From NCBI GenBank assembly GCA_044375415.1, contig JBILMS010000004.1:1-64000 (forward strand): a stretch of DNA of 64,000 nucleotides, read 5' to 3'. The number at the start of each line of letters is the position of its first letter. Positions within the stretch are counted from its first letter, which is position 1. The notes beneath the pieces were generated by a model. That model was given only the letters and a program-made list of their open reading frames with translations, made no database searches and was not told the DNA's origin. Made by a program: the position numbers and the translations under genes. The stretch comes from JAWXBG01 sp044375415. Its GTDB lineage: Bacteria > Bacteroidota > Bacteroidia > Flavobacteriales_D > Sanyastnellaceae. Positions 9,733 to 18,810 of the stretch are shown here, piece by piece.

Positions 9733-11142
9733 TCACCTCTTCGCAAGTGTGGTATCGATTAACGAACGAATCACTGTTCCGCTAGACGGTCTTGGAGCAT
9801 CAGCGCTAACGATTTTACCGTCGGCATCAATGAGTATGAATCTAGGAATGCTGTTTACGATAAAATGTTTTGAAATTGTAAGATCGAAATTTTCACTCTG
9901 ATGTACTTGAAGTCCTCCTAAATTTTCTTTTACAATAAATGCTTTCCAAGCTTCAATGTCTTTGTCTGTAGAGATACTCACGAACTCAATGTCTTTACCG
10001 TGGTATGCTGCTTCAAGTTCTTTGAGCATTGGAATTTCACGTTTGCATGGACCACACCATGTTGCCCAAACATCGATGTAAAGCGCTTTTCCTTTCAAAT
10101 CAGCGAATCGAATATTTTTTCCTGAAGCATCATAACACTCAATCTCAGGACAAGAACTTCCTGGTTGAATAGAAGCATAATTCGACCAGATTTTCATGAC
10201 ACGTGATTTCATCAATTCATTGGTACAATTCTGTTCGAATGTGGACATGAATTTTGAAATATCTCTGGTACCCGTTTCGCGCATTGCTTCAACAGCCAAT
10301 TCTTTAATCATGTAGTTTTTTACTTCCTCATTTTTAAGAAGTCGAAGTGCCTCTGCCATTTGACGCTCGTAATACTCAGGGTAATCTTCAGGGCCATCGA
10401 AAACCATTGCAAATCCTGCTATTCCACTGATGTAGTTGCGCACATATAGTTGGTAATAGTCGCTGTACAACATCTTGATATTGTCGATGGGCAAACGCGT
10501 GAGAGATGCATCAAAAGCAGGACGTTCTGATTTCAGGGAATCGGCAGAATAGTTTGGAGATGATTTTTTGTAGTTGGTAAGCTCCGATAGAGCGAGGTAT
10601 CTCATGGCTTCCACATGATAATCGCGGAAGTTTGCCTCGAGGTTGTTGTCTGTACAATATTTTTCTACAAAGGCGATGCGAAGGACAAGCACACTGTCTT
10701 CTACTGCTAGCGCACGAGCAGGACTTACAGGGTTAAGAACCTTAGGGTGAACATTGCGGGAATACCTTGTTTCGTTTTTAGAAATCTCGGTAAAAAGTGT
10801 ACTGTAAACAGCACTTTTCCCTCCATAAACAGGAGGATTGGCAGGTTTATCCGCGTACATTTCAATATAGGCCTCATCACCGGGAAGTACATACATCTTC
10901 ACCATTCCTTTGCCAACAATCACCTTGCATTCTTCGGGTTGTGTCAGCATTATATTAACGGCAAAACCACCGTTGGCATCCACAAAAAGTGTATCGAGAT
11001 TGTCGCGATGACGCAACATGTAATACTCTTTGTCTGCATTTATTACTTTTCCGGTAATGCGTGTTTTTACACCCTTGCCTTGAGCAAAGACGCCGCTAAT
11101 TCCCGTCAGAATTGCAAGAAGTAAGAGAATAGATTTTTTCAT
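9733..11142 (-). CDS. Exported TlpA/ResA-type thioredoxin-fold protein
   Basis: A 469-residue protein with a signal peptide (about 1-20, ending GVFAQ). The first 110 residues form a beta-rich domain of the kind found at the N-terminus of many Bacteroidota thiol-disulfide proteins (DUF4369-like). A helical middle region follows. A C-terminal thioredoxin domain begins near residue 340 with WCGPC at 362-366 (Cys363/Cys366), then a later cis-Pro region around SIPRF. The predicted role is thiol-disulfide exchange in the periplasm, for example reduction of apo-cytochrome c or protein folding; the partner is unknown. The gene lies 30 bases downstream of aspS on the same strand. Confidence 0.88.
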   Translation of the reverse strand: MKKSILLLLAILTGISGVFAQGKGVKTRITGKVINADKEYYMLRHRDNLDTLFVDANGGFAVNIMLTQPEECKVIVGKGMVKMYVLPGDEAYIEMYADKPANPPVYGGKSAVYSTLFTEISKNETRYSRNVHPKVLNPVSPARALAVEDSVLVLRIAFVEKYCTDNNLEANFRDYHVEAMRYLALSELTNYKKSSPNYSADSLKSERPAFDASLTRLPIDNIKMLYSDYYQLYVRNYISGIAGFAMVFDGPEDYPEYYERQMAEALRLLKNEEVKNYMIKELAVEAMRETGTRDISKFMSTFEQNCTNELMKSRVMKIWSNYASIQPGSSCPEIECYDASGKNIRFADLKGKALYIDVWATWCGPCKREIPMLKELEAAYHGKDIEFVSISTDKDIEAWKAFIVKENLGGLQVHQSENFDLTISKHFIVNSIPRFILIDADGKIVSADAPRPSSGTVIRSLIDTTLAKR

Positions 11143-11172
11143 GTTTTACTGTTTTATAAGCTCATTGGGAAC

Positions 11173-12921
11173 TTATGATTTTATTACGGATATCTTTAAT
11201 TCGTTGAGTTGCTCTTTGGCAATTTCGGAAGGTGCATCAATCATCACATCTCTTCCGCTATTGTTTTTCGGAAAAGCAATGAAATCGCGAATACCTTCAG
11301 ATCCGCCAAAAAGCGAACAGAGACGGTCGAAACCAAAAGCTATGCCACCATGGGGTGGAGCACCGTATTCGAACGCATTTAACAAAAAGCCAAATTGGGC
11401 CTGCGCTTCTTCAGGGCTAAATCCTAGAAGTGAAAACATGCGCGATTGAACGTCACGGTCATGAATTCGGATAGAACCGCCACCGACTTCAACACCATTT
11501 ATTACAAAGTCATAAGCGTTGGCATTAACCGCTCCCGGATCGGTATCGAGCAGGGTAATCTGCTCCGGTTTGGGAGAGGTAAAAGGGTGGTGCATGGCAT
11601 GCCAGCGACTCGTTTCTTCACTCCATTCGAGGAGAGGGAAATCGAGAACCCACAGGGGAGCAAACACTTCCGGATTCCGGAATCCTAAACGTTGACCCAT
11701 CAGAAGACGGAGTTCATTCATCTGTTTGCGAGTGCTGTTTACGTCGCCACTCAAAATCAACAAGAGGTCGCCTTTCGAAGCACCCATTTTCTCGGAAATC
11801 ACTTTCCAATTTTCTTGCGAATAGAATTTATCTACCGACGATTTGAAAGTTCCATCTTCGTTACACATACAATAGACCAAGCCTTTAGCTCCGATTTGCG
11901 GACGTTTCATCCATTCGGTCAACTCATCTACTTGTTTGCGTGTGTAGTTCGAACATCCGGGAGCAACTATACCAATCACACAAGCAGCAGTATCAAAAAC
12001 ATTGAAGTTTTTGCCCTGCATTTCTTCGGTGATATATTGAAACTCCATACCAAAACGAATGTCCGGCTTGTCGCTTCCATATTTGAGCATTGCTTCACTA
12101 TAAAGCATGCGTGGAACACTCGGGATATCTATGTTTTTTACCGTTTTGAAAAGATGGCGTACCATGCTTTCAAAAGTGTTTAAAATGTCTTCTTGTTCAA
12201 CAAAAGCCATTTCACAGTCGATCTGCGTAAACTCGGGTTGACGATCGGCTCTGAGGTCTTCATCGCGAAAACAGCGAACAATCTGGTAATAGCGGTCGTA
12301 ACCGGCCACCATTAGAATTTGCTTAAAAGTCTGTGGGGATTGTGGTAAAGCGTAAAATTGACCCGGATTCATGCGGCTCGGCACCACAAAGTCGCGAGCC
12401 CCTTCCGGAGTTGATTTAATCAAATAGGGTGTTTCGATTTCCAAAAACCCAAGGCTGTCGAGAAATTTCCTCGATTCAATGCCCATTTTGTGACGAAGTG
12501 TGAGGTTGTCCCTTAGCGGATTTCTGCGCAAATCGAGAAAACGCCATTGCATTCGCAAATCGTCGCCTCCATCGCTCTCATCTTCGATGGTAAAAGGAGG
12601 TGTTTTGCTGCTATTAAGTACGGTCAATGCTTCTACCTGAATTTCAATTTCGCCGGTAGGCATGTGATTGTTTTTAGAATGGCGCTCAACCACTTTTCCG
12701 CTGGCTTTGATTACGAATTCACGACCCAGTTTTCTGGCCTGAAGACATAGGTCTGCCAAGGTTTCCATGTTAAAGGCGAGTTGGGTAATTCCGTAGCGAT
12801 CACGAAGATCTACAAAGGTCATCCCGCCTAAATCGCGCGAGCGCTGAACCCATCCGCTGAGTATTACTGTTTTTCCGATATCTGAGATGCGGAGTTCGCC
12901 GCATGTATGACTTCTGTGCAT
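11173..12921 (-). CDS. aspS: Aspartate-tRNA ligase
   Basis: Class IIb aminoacyl-tRNA synthetase of 582 residues, the usual size for the bacterial type that carries an insertion domain. The N-terminal OB-fold for the anticodon covers about 1-105 (GWVQRSRDLGGMTFVDLRD). Motif 2 is FRDEDLRADRQPEFTQID and motif 3 is GIAFGFDRL near the C-terminus. The bacterial GAD-type insertion is present between motifs 2 and 3. The ATG at 12919-12921 lies just downstream of a good Bacteroidota -7 element. The TlpA-like gene follows on the same strand. Confidence 0.97.
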   Translation of the reverse strand: MHRSHTCGELRISDIGKTVILSGWVQRSRDLGGMTFVDLRDRYGITQLAFNMETLADLCLQARKLGREFVIKASGKVVERHSKNNHMPTGEIEIQVEALTVLNSSKTPPFTIEDESDGGDDLRMQWRFLDLRRNPLRDNLTLRHKMGIESRKFLDSLGFLEIETPYLIKSTPEGARDFVVPSRMNPGQFYALPQSPQTFKQILMVAGYDRYYQIVRCFRDEDLRADRQPEFTQIDCEMAFVEQEDILNTFESMVRHLFKTVKNIDIPSVPRMLYSEAMLKYGSDKPDIRFGMEFQYITEEMQGKNFNVFDTAACVIGIVAPGCSNYTRKQVDELTEWMKRPQIGAKGLVYCMCNEDGTFKSSVDKFYSQENWKVISEKMGASKGDLLLILSGDVNSTRKQMNELRLLMGQRLGFRNPEVFAPLWVLDFPLLEWSEETSRWHAMHHPFTSPKPEQITLLDTDPGAVNANAYDFVINGVEVGGGSIRIHDRDVQSRMFSLLGFSPEEAQAQFGFLLNAFEYGAPPHGGIAFGFDRLCSLFGGSEGIRDFIAFPKNNSGRDVMIDAPSEIAKEQLNELKISVIKS

Positions 12922-12940
12922 ATTGATTTTTTGAGAGGTG

Positions 12941-12948
12941 CAAAGGTA
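12941..12948 (-). promoter_or_regulatory. -7 promoter element of aspS
   Basis: TACCTTTG on the minus strand matches the Bacteroidota sigma-A -7 consensus TAnnTTTG. It lies 20 bases upstream of the aspS ATG. A clear -33 TTG is not seen at the usual distance. Confidence 0.65.
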
Positions 12949-12959
12949 CGAAATTAGTC

Positions 12960-12987
12960 GGCAGTTGGCAGTCGGCAGTCGGCAGTC
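12960..12987. repeat. Tandem GGCAGTC heptamers
   Basis: Four head-to-tail 7-base units (GGCAGTT then GGCAGTC three times) lie in the spacer between the divergent aspS and GldM-C-like genes. The unit length equals that of the TTATGAA arrays elsewhere in the window. Confidence 0.85.
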
Positions 12988-13054
12988 TGGCGGAACGTTA
13001 AGTGAAATGAAATTTTTACAGTTTTTTATCGTTTACCACCCAAACCAGCAAGCC

Positions 13055-13684
13055 ATGAACCAGCTTAGAATTTCCATTTCCGCTACTTTTTTGGCAATCT
13101 GCTCTCTGCTGCATGCTCAAATCGATATTCGGAATCAGGATCTGAAAAAACCGGAACTACATCTGCTTTATGTGGGAATGAGTCAGACACTTGAGGTAAT
13201 TGGTGTTCCGGGTGTGATTAATCTCAAAAGCCAGAGTTTGTCTTTTGGGACCACTTCAAACGCAAATACTTTTGAAGTCATTCCACCGAAACCTTGCACA
13301 GATACCATTTCGATATTTTCAAATGGAAAGTTGGTTGACAAGGTCGCAATGACTATCAAACGCATTCCCGACATAAAAATGCTGTTGTCCGGAGTCCTGA
13401 AGAAGTCTGCGACCGTTGAAACCATTATTGCTCAGCCCAAGCTCACCATTTATTGGGATGGTTGTCAGTTGAAAAAACCGTTTACCATTTCCAAGTTTGA
13501 ATTAAGTATCGAAAAATCGGGAGCGATAAAAACATGGGACTACGTCAATGGCTGTGATCTTACTTCCGAACAAATTGCATATATCAAAGACCTTCACAAA
13601 GGGAATTCCATTTTTGTTAAGGCAAATGTCAGAACCGTTGATGGTACAGAAAGGAAAATGACATGTCAGGTGGAGATATTGTAG
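13055..13684 (+). CDS. Exported stand-alone GldM C-terminal-domain-like protein
   Basis: The frame is open from 12938, but the credible start is ATG 13055, which gives a 209-residue protein with a signal peptide ending near LLHAQ. Earlier codons run through the heptamer repeats. After the signal, three features follow the order seen in the periplasmic part of the gliding/T9SS motor protein GldM: a YVGMSQTLEVIGVPGV segment, IKRIPDIKMLLSG, and finally LTSEQIAYIKDLHKG with VDGTERKM. The usual N-terminal membrane helix and coiled part of GldM (about 510 residues in total) are absent, and no gldK, gldL or gldN neighbours are visible. It may bind an envelope partner as an isolated domain. The similarity was recognised by eye and would need a profile search. 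Confidence 0.65.
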   Translation: MNQLRISISATFLAICSLLHAQIDIRNQDLKKPELHLLYVGMSQTLEVIGVPGVINLKSQSLSFGTTSNANTFEVIPPKPCTDTISIFSNGKLVDKVAMTIKRIPDIKMLLSGVLKKSATVETIIAQPKLTIYWDGCQLKKPFTISKFELSIEKSGAIKTWDYVNGCDLTSEQIAYIKDLHKGNSIFVKANVRTVDGTERKMTCQVEIL

Positions 13685-13707
13685 GTAGGAATTTAGTGGT
13701 GAAATTC

Positions 13708-14283
13708 TCACATTCCCTTCTCGTTATCAAAATCCTTAAACTTTATCATTCCAAAATCTTCAGGATTGTGAATAAGAGTTTCATTTGTTTTTTCTTCTTG
13801 GGTGACGTTGTAAGATATCCCACTATCGTCGGTAAGTAACCACGTTTTAAATTCTCTAACAAAACTGAAAGTAATGGCGCGACTCCATCGCCAATTGCTT
13901 CCTCCATAATGCGAAACTGTAAACGATCCGTTTTCGATTATTACATCTTCGTATGGGTCTCCGAAAACTCCACCACACGCGTAACACAATACAACATTGT
14001 CATTCCGTTCCACTAATTCGAATGTTCCATCTGCTTTGCCTAAGAATATTTCCAGTGGACGTTTCGATTCTCCTTCGCTTACTTCATTCGGCGATTTGTA
14101 AATCATAATTTTATCTGTGATTCGATCCATGTTCAAATCGCCCATCGCTGAATCGAGAACCAATAACGCAGAAGCTTTCATCGGTTTTCCGGATGATCGG
14201 TTTGTTTGTGCTGCTACTTCCTTTTTTGGCGAACAACAAGTGACTATTATGACTAATAATGAAAGTACTACAAATAGTTTCAT
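13708..14283 (-). CDS. Predicted lipoprotein of unknown function
   Basis: This 191-residue protein has a lipoprotein signal: a hydrophobic stretch at residues 3-15 followed by TCCSP, with the modified Cys at about 16 or 17. The middle contains DLNMDRITDKIMIYKS, which resembles the calcium-loop repeats seen in FG-GAP/VCBS-type proteins, and two cysteines (CYACGG). The rest is beta-rich. It is convergent with the GldM-C-like gene, with only 23 bases between the stops, and lies 22 bases downstream of the DUF1801 gene. No enzymatic motif is visible. Confidence 0.75.
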   Translation of the reverse strand: MKLFVVLSLLVIIVTCCSPKKEVAAQTNRSSGKPMKASALLVLDSAMGDLNMDRITDKIMIYKSPNEVSEGESKRPLEIFLGKADGTFELVERNDNVVLCYACGGVFGDPYEDVIIENGSFTVSHYGGSNWRWSRAITFSFVREFKTWLLTDDSGISYNVTQEEKTNETLIHNPEDFGMIKFKDFDNEKGM

Positions 14284-14305
14284 GAATAAGGTTCTGCTTT
14301 TTGTA

Positions 14306-14941
14306 TCATTTCTTTTTGAAGGCTAAACCTTCTTTTTTCAGAGCTGCTTTGAGTTTGGGAATACCGGATGGTCCCATGCCATGGAGCGCTAATACTTGCC
14401 CCTCTGTTAAAGTGGAAAGTTTTTTCAACGTTTTGATTCCGGCATTTTCGAGTGCTCGACGTGCAGGGGCTCCGAGCACTGTTGCAAAACCTTCTTTGGG
14501 TTTTTTGAGGGCTTCACATTGCGGACATGTCGGACAATCGCTGGTTTTATAAAACACATGTCCTTGCTTACATGTACGTTTCGATTTTTCTTTGAACTTA
14601 GTTGTATTCTCGATGATACGTTGTTTCACAAACCATTCAATTAGATCATAAGGCATAGGTTTGTCTAAGGGAAATTGTATAGAACCCTTGCCTGTTTTGT
14701 AAGGCTCAATGGCCTTCAAGAGTGCTTTATCTTCTTTGGGCAGCGAGTAAAATCCGATGTGTTTTGCATAAGCCCCAAAGTGAACCAAATTGCCATAAAG
14801 GTCAAATGTGGGAACTCCGTAATTCATTTTCTCCTTCGCCTCCGGAGCAATTTTTTGAATCGTCTTCCGGATTTTTTGAAGAATCGTTTGTACTTGTTTA
14901 GGGTAAGAAGCGATGTAGAGATCAATGGTTTGTGCAGCCAT
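14306..14941 (-). CDS. DUF1801 domain fused to zinc-ribbon-like and helix-hairpin-helix segments
   Basis: The N-terminal 110 or so residues form a DUF1801/YdhG-like domain (KIRKTIQKIAPEAKEKMNYGVPTF and GNLVHFGAYAKHIGFY). A short segment at about 123-144 has four cysteines in CKQGHV and CPTCPQC, suggesting a small zinc-binding knuckle. The C-terminus (about 155-205) reads LGAPARRALENAGIKTLKKLS and LHGMGPSGIPKLKAAL, which closely resembles the C-terminal domain of RNA polymerase alpha and other helix-hairpin-helix DNA-binding units. The protein is probably cytosolic. The combination suggests nucleic-acid contact, but the role is unknown. The gene follows the S41 peptidase gene by 20 bases. Confidence 0.8.
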   Translation of the reverse strand: MAAQTIDLYIASYPKQVQTILQKIRKTIQKIAPEAKEKMNYGVPTFDLYGNLVHFGAYAKHIGFYSLPKEDKALLKAIEPYKTGKGSIQFPLDKPMPYDLIEWFVKQRIIENTTKFKEKSKRTCKQGHVFYKTSDCPTCPQCEALKKPKEGFATVLGAPARRALENAGIKTLKKLSTLTEGQVLALHGMGPSGIPKLKAALKKEGLAFKKK

Positions 14942-14961
14942 CGTGAAAACGTTTACTTATT

Positions 14962-17900
14962 TTATTTTTTCAATAAAACTTTTACGGCCTCCTCTAATTG
15001 TTGATCGCGTCCTTTCACCACCAATGTCGGATCAAGTGCAATTTTCACATCGGGTTCGAGCTGTTTGTTTTCCAAATAATCTCCTTCAGTATCTACCATA
15101 CCTACTTGTGGAATTCCGAAAACAACTCCATTCTGCAGACCCTCCCACCAAACTGCTGTGCCTGTTCCTGCAACCGGCATTCCGACCAGTTTTCCGATAC
15201 CTAAAGCTCTGTATGTATAAGGGAACATATGCGCATCGGAGTAATTGAATTCATTCATTACTACAACAGAGGGCTTGGTCCATTTAAACTGAGATTCTTG
15301 TCCAAGATTCTGTCCTCGCGGCATAAATGTGATGTACGTTTTACCTGATAAAAAAGTAGCTAGATCGTCGTGAAGCCAGCCACCGCCATTGTATCGAGTG
15401 TCTACCACGAGGCCTTCTTTACCGGCATTTTTGCCTAAGGCCTCTTCATATACTGTTCTGAAACTTTGGTCATCCATGCCGCGCACGTGCACATAACCGA
15501 GTTTACCTCCGGAGATACTATCTACAATGTGACGACAATTTTCAACCCAACGTTTGTAGCGGAGTTCATTCTCTTGTCCCATCCCCATTGGTTTTACTAC
15601 CTCGTCCCAACGTTCGTTTTTACTCGGGTCAAAAAAGGAAATGAGCGTATTCACACCGGCTTTGCGATTGAGAAATCGGTAGTGGCTTATTTGCGGTGTG
15701 ATAACATTGCCATCAATTTTTTCGATGATCACTCCGGGTTTCACTTTCGTTCCATTTTTGAAGACCGGATTTTTATCTATTACTTCAACAACCTTTAATC
15801 CATTGCCATTAAATGTTTCATCGAAAAATAATCCCAGACTGGCAGTTTGATCGCCATTAGGATTAAAGTTATTGTAAAATGCTCCGGTATGCGAGGCATT
15901 TAATTCACCTAACATCTCACTCATCATATCCGCGAAGTCGTAATTGTTATTCGCATCGGCAAGCAACTTTGCATATTCGGTTTTATAAAAATCCCAGCGA
16001 ACATTGTGCAAGTCTTTCACATAAAATTTCTCGCGAACTTGACGCCAGATGTGCTCAAACAGATATGCTCTTTCAGCATTTTCATTTAAGATCATTTCAC
16101 CTTTAATGGCAACAGGTTTGCTTTCGCCTTTTTCGATATCTACTTTGGTAATTTGTCCATCGGCTATCACGAATAAATTTTTACCTTCTTTATCTGCAAC
16201 CAATCCACCGCCGCCTTGACCGAGTTTTGTCAATATTTTGGTTTCTTTCGTTCTGAGATTTGTTTGCCATAAGTCGTAGCCTTTTTCAAATTTGGTCAAG
16301 TAAAAAAGCTTGGAACCATCTTTTGAAACATAAGCTGCACTGAGGTCGGAGGAGTGAATGGTCAATCTCTTTTTGCGATCTTCCAGGTTTGTAAAATCGA
16401 TGACAACCGGTTTTATTTCTTCCTTTTTCTTATCTTTTTCTTCAACGTCTTTTTTGTCAGAGTCCTTTGATTTATCACCTTTTTTCTTCTCATCTTTTTT
16501 GGCTTCTGCTTCGTCTTTTTTCTTTTTTTCTTCCTCTTCTTTTTTCTTTTTCGCTTCGCTGAATAAAGTGAATTCTTCTTCGGTCATGTTCGATTCATCC
16601 CAAGCTTCTTGTGTGAAGTATTGAGCATAAACGTCGGTTTCTGATCCCCAGCTTGCATGATTTTTCATACCATCACGGCCACTATAGTAGATGTACATTT
16701 TTCCATCCATCATCCAATCAGGACCATAAGCACCGTAGCCCGTTTCACTTAAATTCTTTATGGTTCCTTTTCCATCGGAGGATATAAGTCCAATTTGTTC
16801 AATCCATTGTTGACCGGGTAAATAATTTAGCAAAAACCATTTTCCATCCGGCGACCAATCGTAGTACTGATCACCATCGGAATAAGAGTAACTCGATGTA
16901 ACAGGCATGATTTCTCTTACTGCTTTGCTTGCGAGATTTATCACTTTAAGAGAAGTACGTTGTTCTAAAAATGCAATCTCTTTTCCATCGGGCGAATAAC
17001 TGGGTTGAAAGGTTTCTTCAGGTGTATTTACGATGACTTCTTCCTTGATTAAAGTAGCCAAAAAGAAAAACTCTTCCTCTTTGCGTTCAATGGTCGATTG
17101 ATAGATATTCCAAGAACCATTTCGTTCGCCTGCATAAACAATGGACCTTCCATCCGGACTAAATTCAATGCTCCTCTCTTGTTCGGGAGTATTTGTTATT
17201 CTTCGTGTGGTGCCCTCAGCGACCGATGCAACGAAGACTTCGCCTCTTGATACAAATGCTATTTCTTTACCATTTGGTGAGACAGCTAAATCTTCTGCGC
17301 CTTTCACCGGAATGTTTTTCTCATTGGCGTATCGACTGTCACTTGCTATTTGAATAGTTACTTTTTGTGACTGACCACCCTCACGAATAGTATAAAGTTC
17401 GCCGTGAAAACTGTAACAAATCGTTCCATTTTCGCTGCACGATATGTGTCGCACGGGATGATCCGTATGAGTGGTAATTTGCTTAATAGCTTTTGAGTTT
17501 AGATCTAGGCTAAAAATGTTCAATGTGCCATTTTGCTCACTTACAAAATAGATGGCCTGATCACCGGCAGCAAATACAGGGTTTAAGTCTTCACCATTAA
17601 AAGTAGATAACATGGTATGTGCTTGTTTGCTGAAATCGTAAATCCAAACATCTCTAGTGACAGACGATGTGTGGTGTTTGCGGTATTCGTCTTCGTATCC
17701 TTTTTGATCTTGATATATCAACTGATCGCCTTTTTGATTAAAACGAGCCCAAAGAGCAGGGGTGGTTAAAAGTTGACGATCGGCACCACCTGTAACGGGA
17801 ACAGTATAGAGTTCGGGAAGTGCTCCGGTTGGTCCCAATTGCGAACTCGCTTTGTCCAATCGACTGGCAGTGAAGAGAACATTTTTTCCATCGGGTGTAA

Positions 17901-18240
17901 AATCAGAAGGCAAGTCTTGCGATGAATGATAGGTTAATCGCAAAGCGGTTCCACCCTTTGCATTCACCAAAAACACATCCATATTTCCATGGCGATCACT
18001 TGCAAATGCAATTGATTTGCCATCGGGCGACCAAACGGGCATATAATCATAGGCGTCGGCTAGTGTAATAGGAATAGCCATACCTCCCGCAGAAGGCACT
18101 ACATAGATATCGCCTTGATATGAGAAAGCAATTGTATTTCCATCCGGAGAAATGGCCGAATAGCGCATCCAGTGGGGATTGTTTTGAGCAAGGGTAGTTA
18201 AGCTCAAGATTGAGAAGAAAAGAAGTGATAAGAGTTTCAT
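14962..18240 (-). CDS. Tricorn-like S41 family peptidase with PD40 beta-propeller
   Basis: A 1,092-residue exported protein, similar in size to tricorn homologues (about 1,070-1,100). The signal peptide is at 1-18. Residues 20-550 hold repeated SPDGKxIAF-type PD40 blades forming one or two propellers. A Lys/Glu/Asp-only stretch lies at about 560-613. A PDZ-like segment lies near 845-890, and the C-terminal S41 protease domain covers about 900-1075. The likely nucleophile is Ser1001 in NEFNYSDAHMFPY, preceded by DTRYNGGGW. It should degrade peptides in the periplasm or outside the cell. The DUF1801 gene follows on the same strand. The highly charged insert is reported as a separate finding. 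Confidence 0.92.
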   Translation of the reverse strand: MKLLSLLFFSILSLTTLAQNNPHWMRYSAISPDGNTIAFSYQGDIYVVPSAGGMAIPITLADAYDYMPVWSPDGKSIAFASDRHGNMDVFLVNAKGGTALRLTYHSSQDLPSDFTPDGKNVLFTASRLDKASSQLGPTGALPELYTVPVTGGADRQLLTTPALWARFNQKGDQLIYQDQKGYEDEYRKHHTSSVTRDVWIYDFSKQAHTMLSTFNGEDLNPVFAAGDQAIYFVSEQNGTLNIFSLDLNSKAIKQITTHTDHPVRHISCSENGTICYSFHGELYTIREGGQSQKVTIQIASDSRYANEKNIPVKGAEDLAVSPNGKEIAFVSRGEVFVASVAEGTTRRITNTPEQERSIEFSPDGRSIVYAGERNGSWNIYQSTIERKEEEFFFLATLIKEEVIVNTPEETFQPSYSPDGKEIAFLEQRTSLKVINLASKAVREIMPVTSSYSYSDGDQYYDWSPDGKWFLLNYLPGQQWIEQIGLISSDGKGTIKNLSETGYGAYGPDWMMDGKMYIYYSGRDGMKNHASWGSETDVYAQYFTQEAWDESNMTEEEFTLFSEAKKKKEEEEKKKKDEAEAKKDEKKKGDKSKDSDKKDVEEKDKKKEEIKPVVIDFTNLEDRKKRLTIHSSDLSAAYVSKDGSKLFYLTKFEKGYDLWQTNLRTKETKILTKLGQGGGGLVADKEGKNLFVIADGQITKVDIEKGESKPVAIKGEMILNENAERAYLFEHIWRQVREKFYVKDLHNVRWDFYKTEYAKLLADANNNYDFADMMSEMLGELNASHTGAFYNNFNPNGDQTASLGLFFDETFNGNGLKVVEVIDKNPVFKNGTKVKPGVIIEKIDGNVITPQISHYRFLNRKAGVNTLISFFDPSKNERWDEVVKPMGMGQENELRYKRWVENCRHIVDSISGGKLGYVHVRGMDDQSFRTVYEEALGKNAGKEGLVVDTRYNGGGWLHDDLATFLSGKTYITFMPRGQNLGQESQFKWTKPSVVVMNEFNYSDAHMFPYTYRALGIGKLVGMPVAGTGTAVWWEGLQNGVVFGIPQVGMVDTEGDYLENKQLEPDVKIALDPTLVVKGRDQQLEEAVKVLLKK

Positions 18241-18768
18241 GTAGGAAATTTGATTGGGCTAAGCTAATGGGATTGCACGGTAAAATGGAAAATTGAAAAT
18301 GAAAAATGGAAAATTGGGGTTCACACAAGACTGAGAAGATCTGAAAAATGTGCTGATGTGCCAATGGCAGATCTCCGACAAAAGATAAATAGAAAATGGA
18401 AGTTCAAATAAACTAATCATTCCCTCGCGCACCATTGCTTAACCTTCGCGAGACCATTGCGATACTAGAAAGGGAAAGTTTAATTTGATTGAAACGTTTC
18501 AAAATTCACCCCCTCCTTTCGGCAAGCTCAAGGACACGACGAGCTCAGGGGGACGACCCAACATCCACCCTTCGACAAGCTCAGGGGGACGACCCAACAT
18601 CCATCACGCATCATCCATCATCCATCACCCATCATCCAAAACCCTTCGAAGAACGAATGTCAATCGAAACAGCAATCCCCATTCATAATTCCTCATTCAT
18701 AATTTATAATTGATTATAGGATTCCAAGAATAACTTTCCATAATTAGGTCCTAATCCCTTCAATTCCT
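18241..18768. other. Gene-free spacer with interspersed repeats
   Basis: No credible gene was found. From about 18527 to 18595 there are two GACAAGCTCAGGGGGACGACCCAACATCC-type units. Then a CATCCATCA-rich stretch (about 18598-18640) and an ATTCATAAT heptamer-like stretch (about 18682-18716) follow. The promoter of the secreted thioredoxin-fold gene lies at the right end. Confidence 0.75.
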
Positions 18769-18776
18769 TATATTTG
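18769..18776 (+). promoter_or_regulatory. -7 promoter element of the T9SS thioredoxin-fold gene
   Basis: TATATTTG fits TAnnTTTG and lies 34 bases before the ATG at 18811, leaving a leader of about 30 bases that ends in an A/C-rich run. Confidence 0.65.
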
Positions 18777-18810
18777 TGTTTCACGTTTTTCTAATCCAAA
18801 ACCAACCAAC

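Noticed and set aside
9404..9736. 110-codon open frame on the minus strand
   Set aside because: It lies entirely in CTGAGCTTGTCGAA-type repeats, has no ribosome-binding context, and its translation is rich in repeat-coded peptides such as RQAQGHDKLRRTP.
12938..13054. N-terminal extension of the GldM-C-like gene by 39 codons
   Set aside because: It crosses the GGCAGTC heptamers and the divergent aspS promoter area, and the signal peptide begins at 13055.
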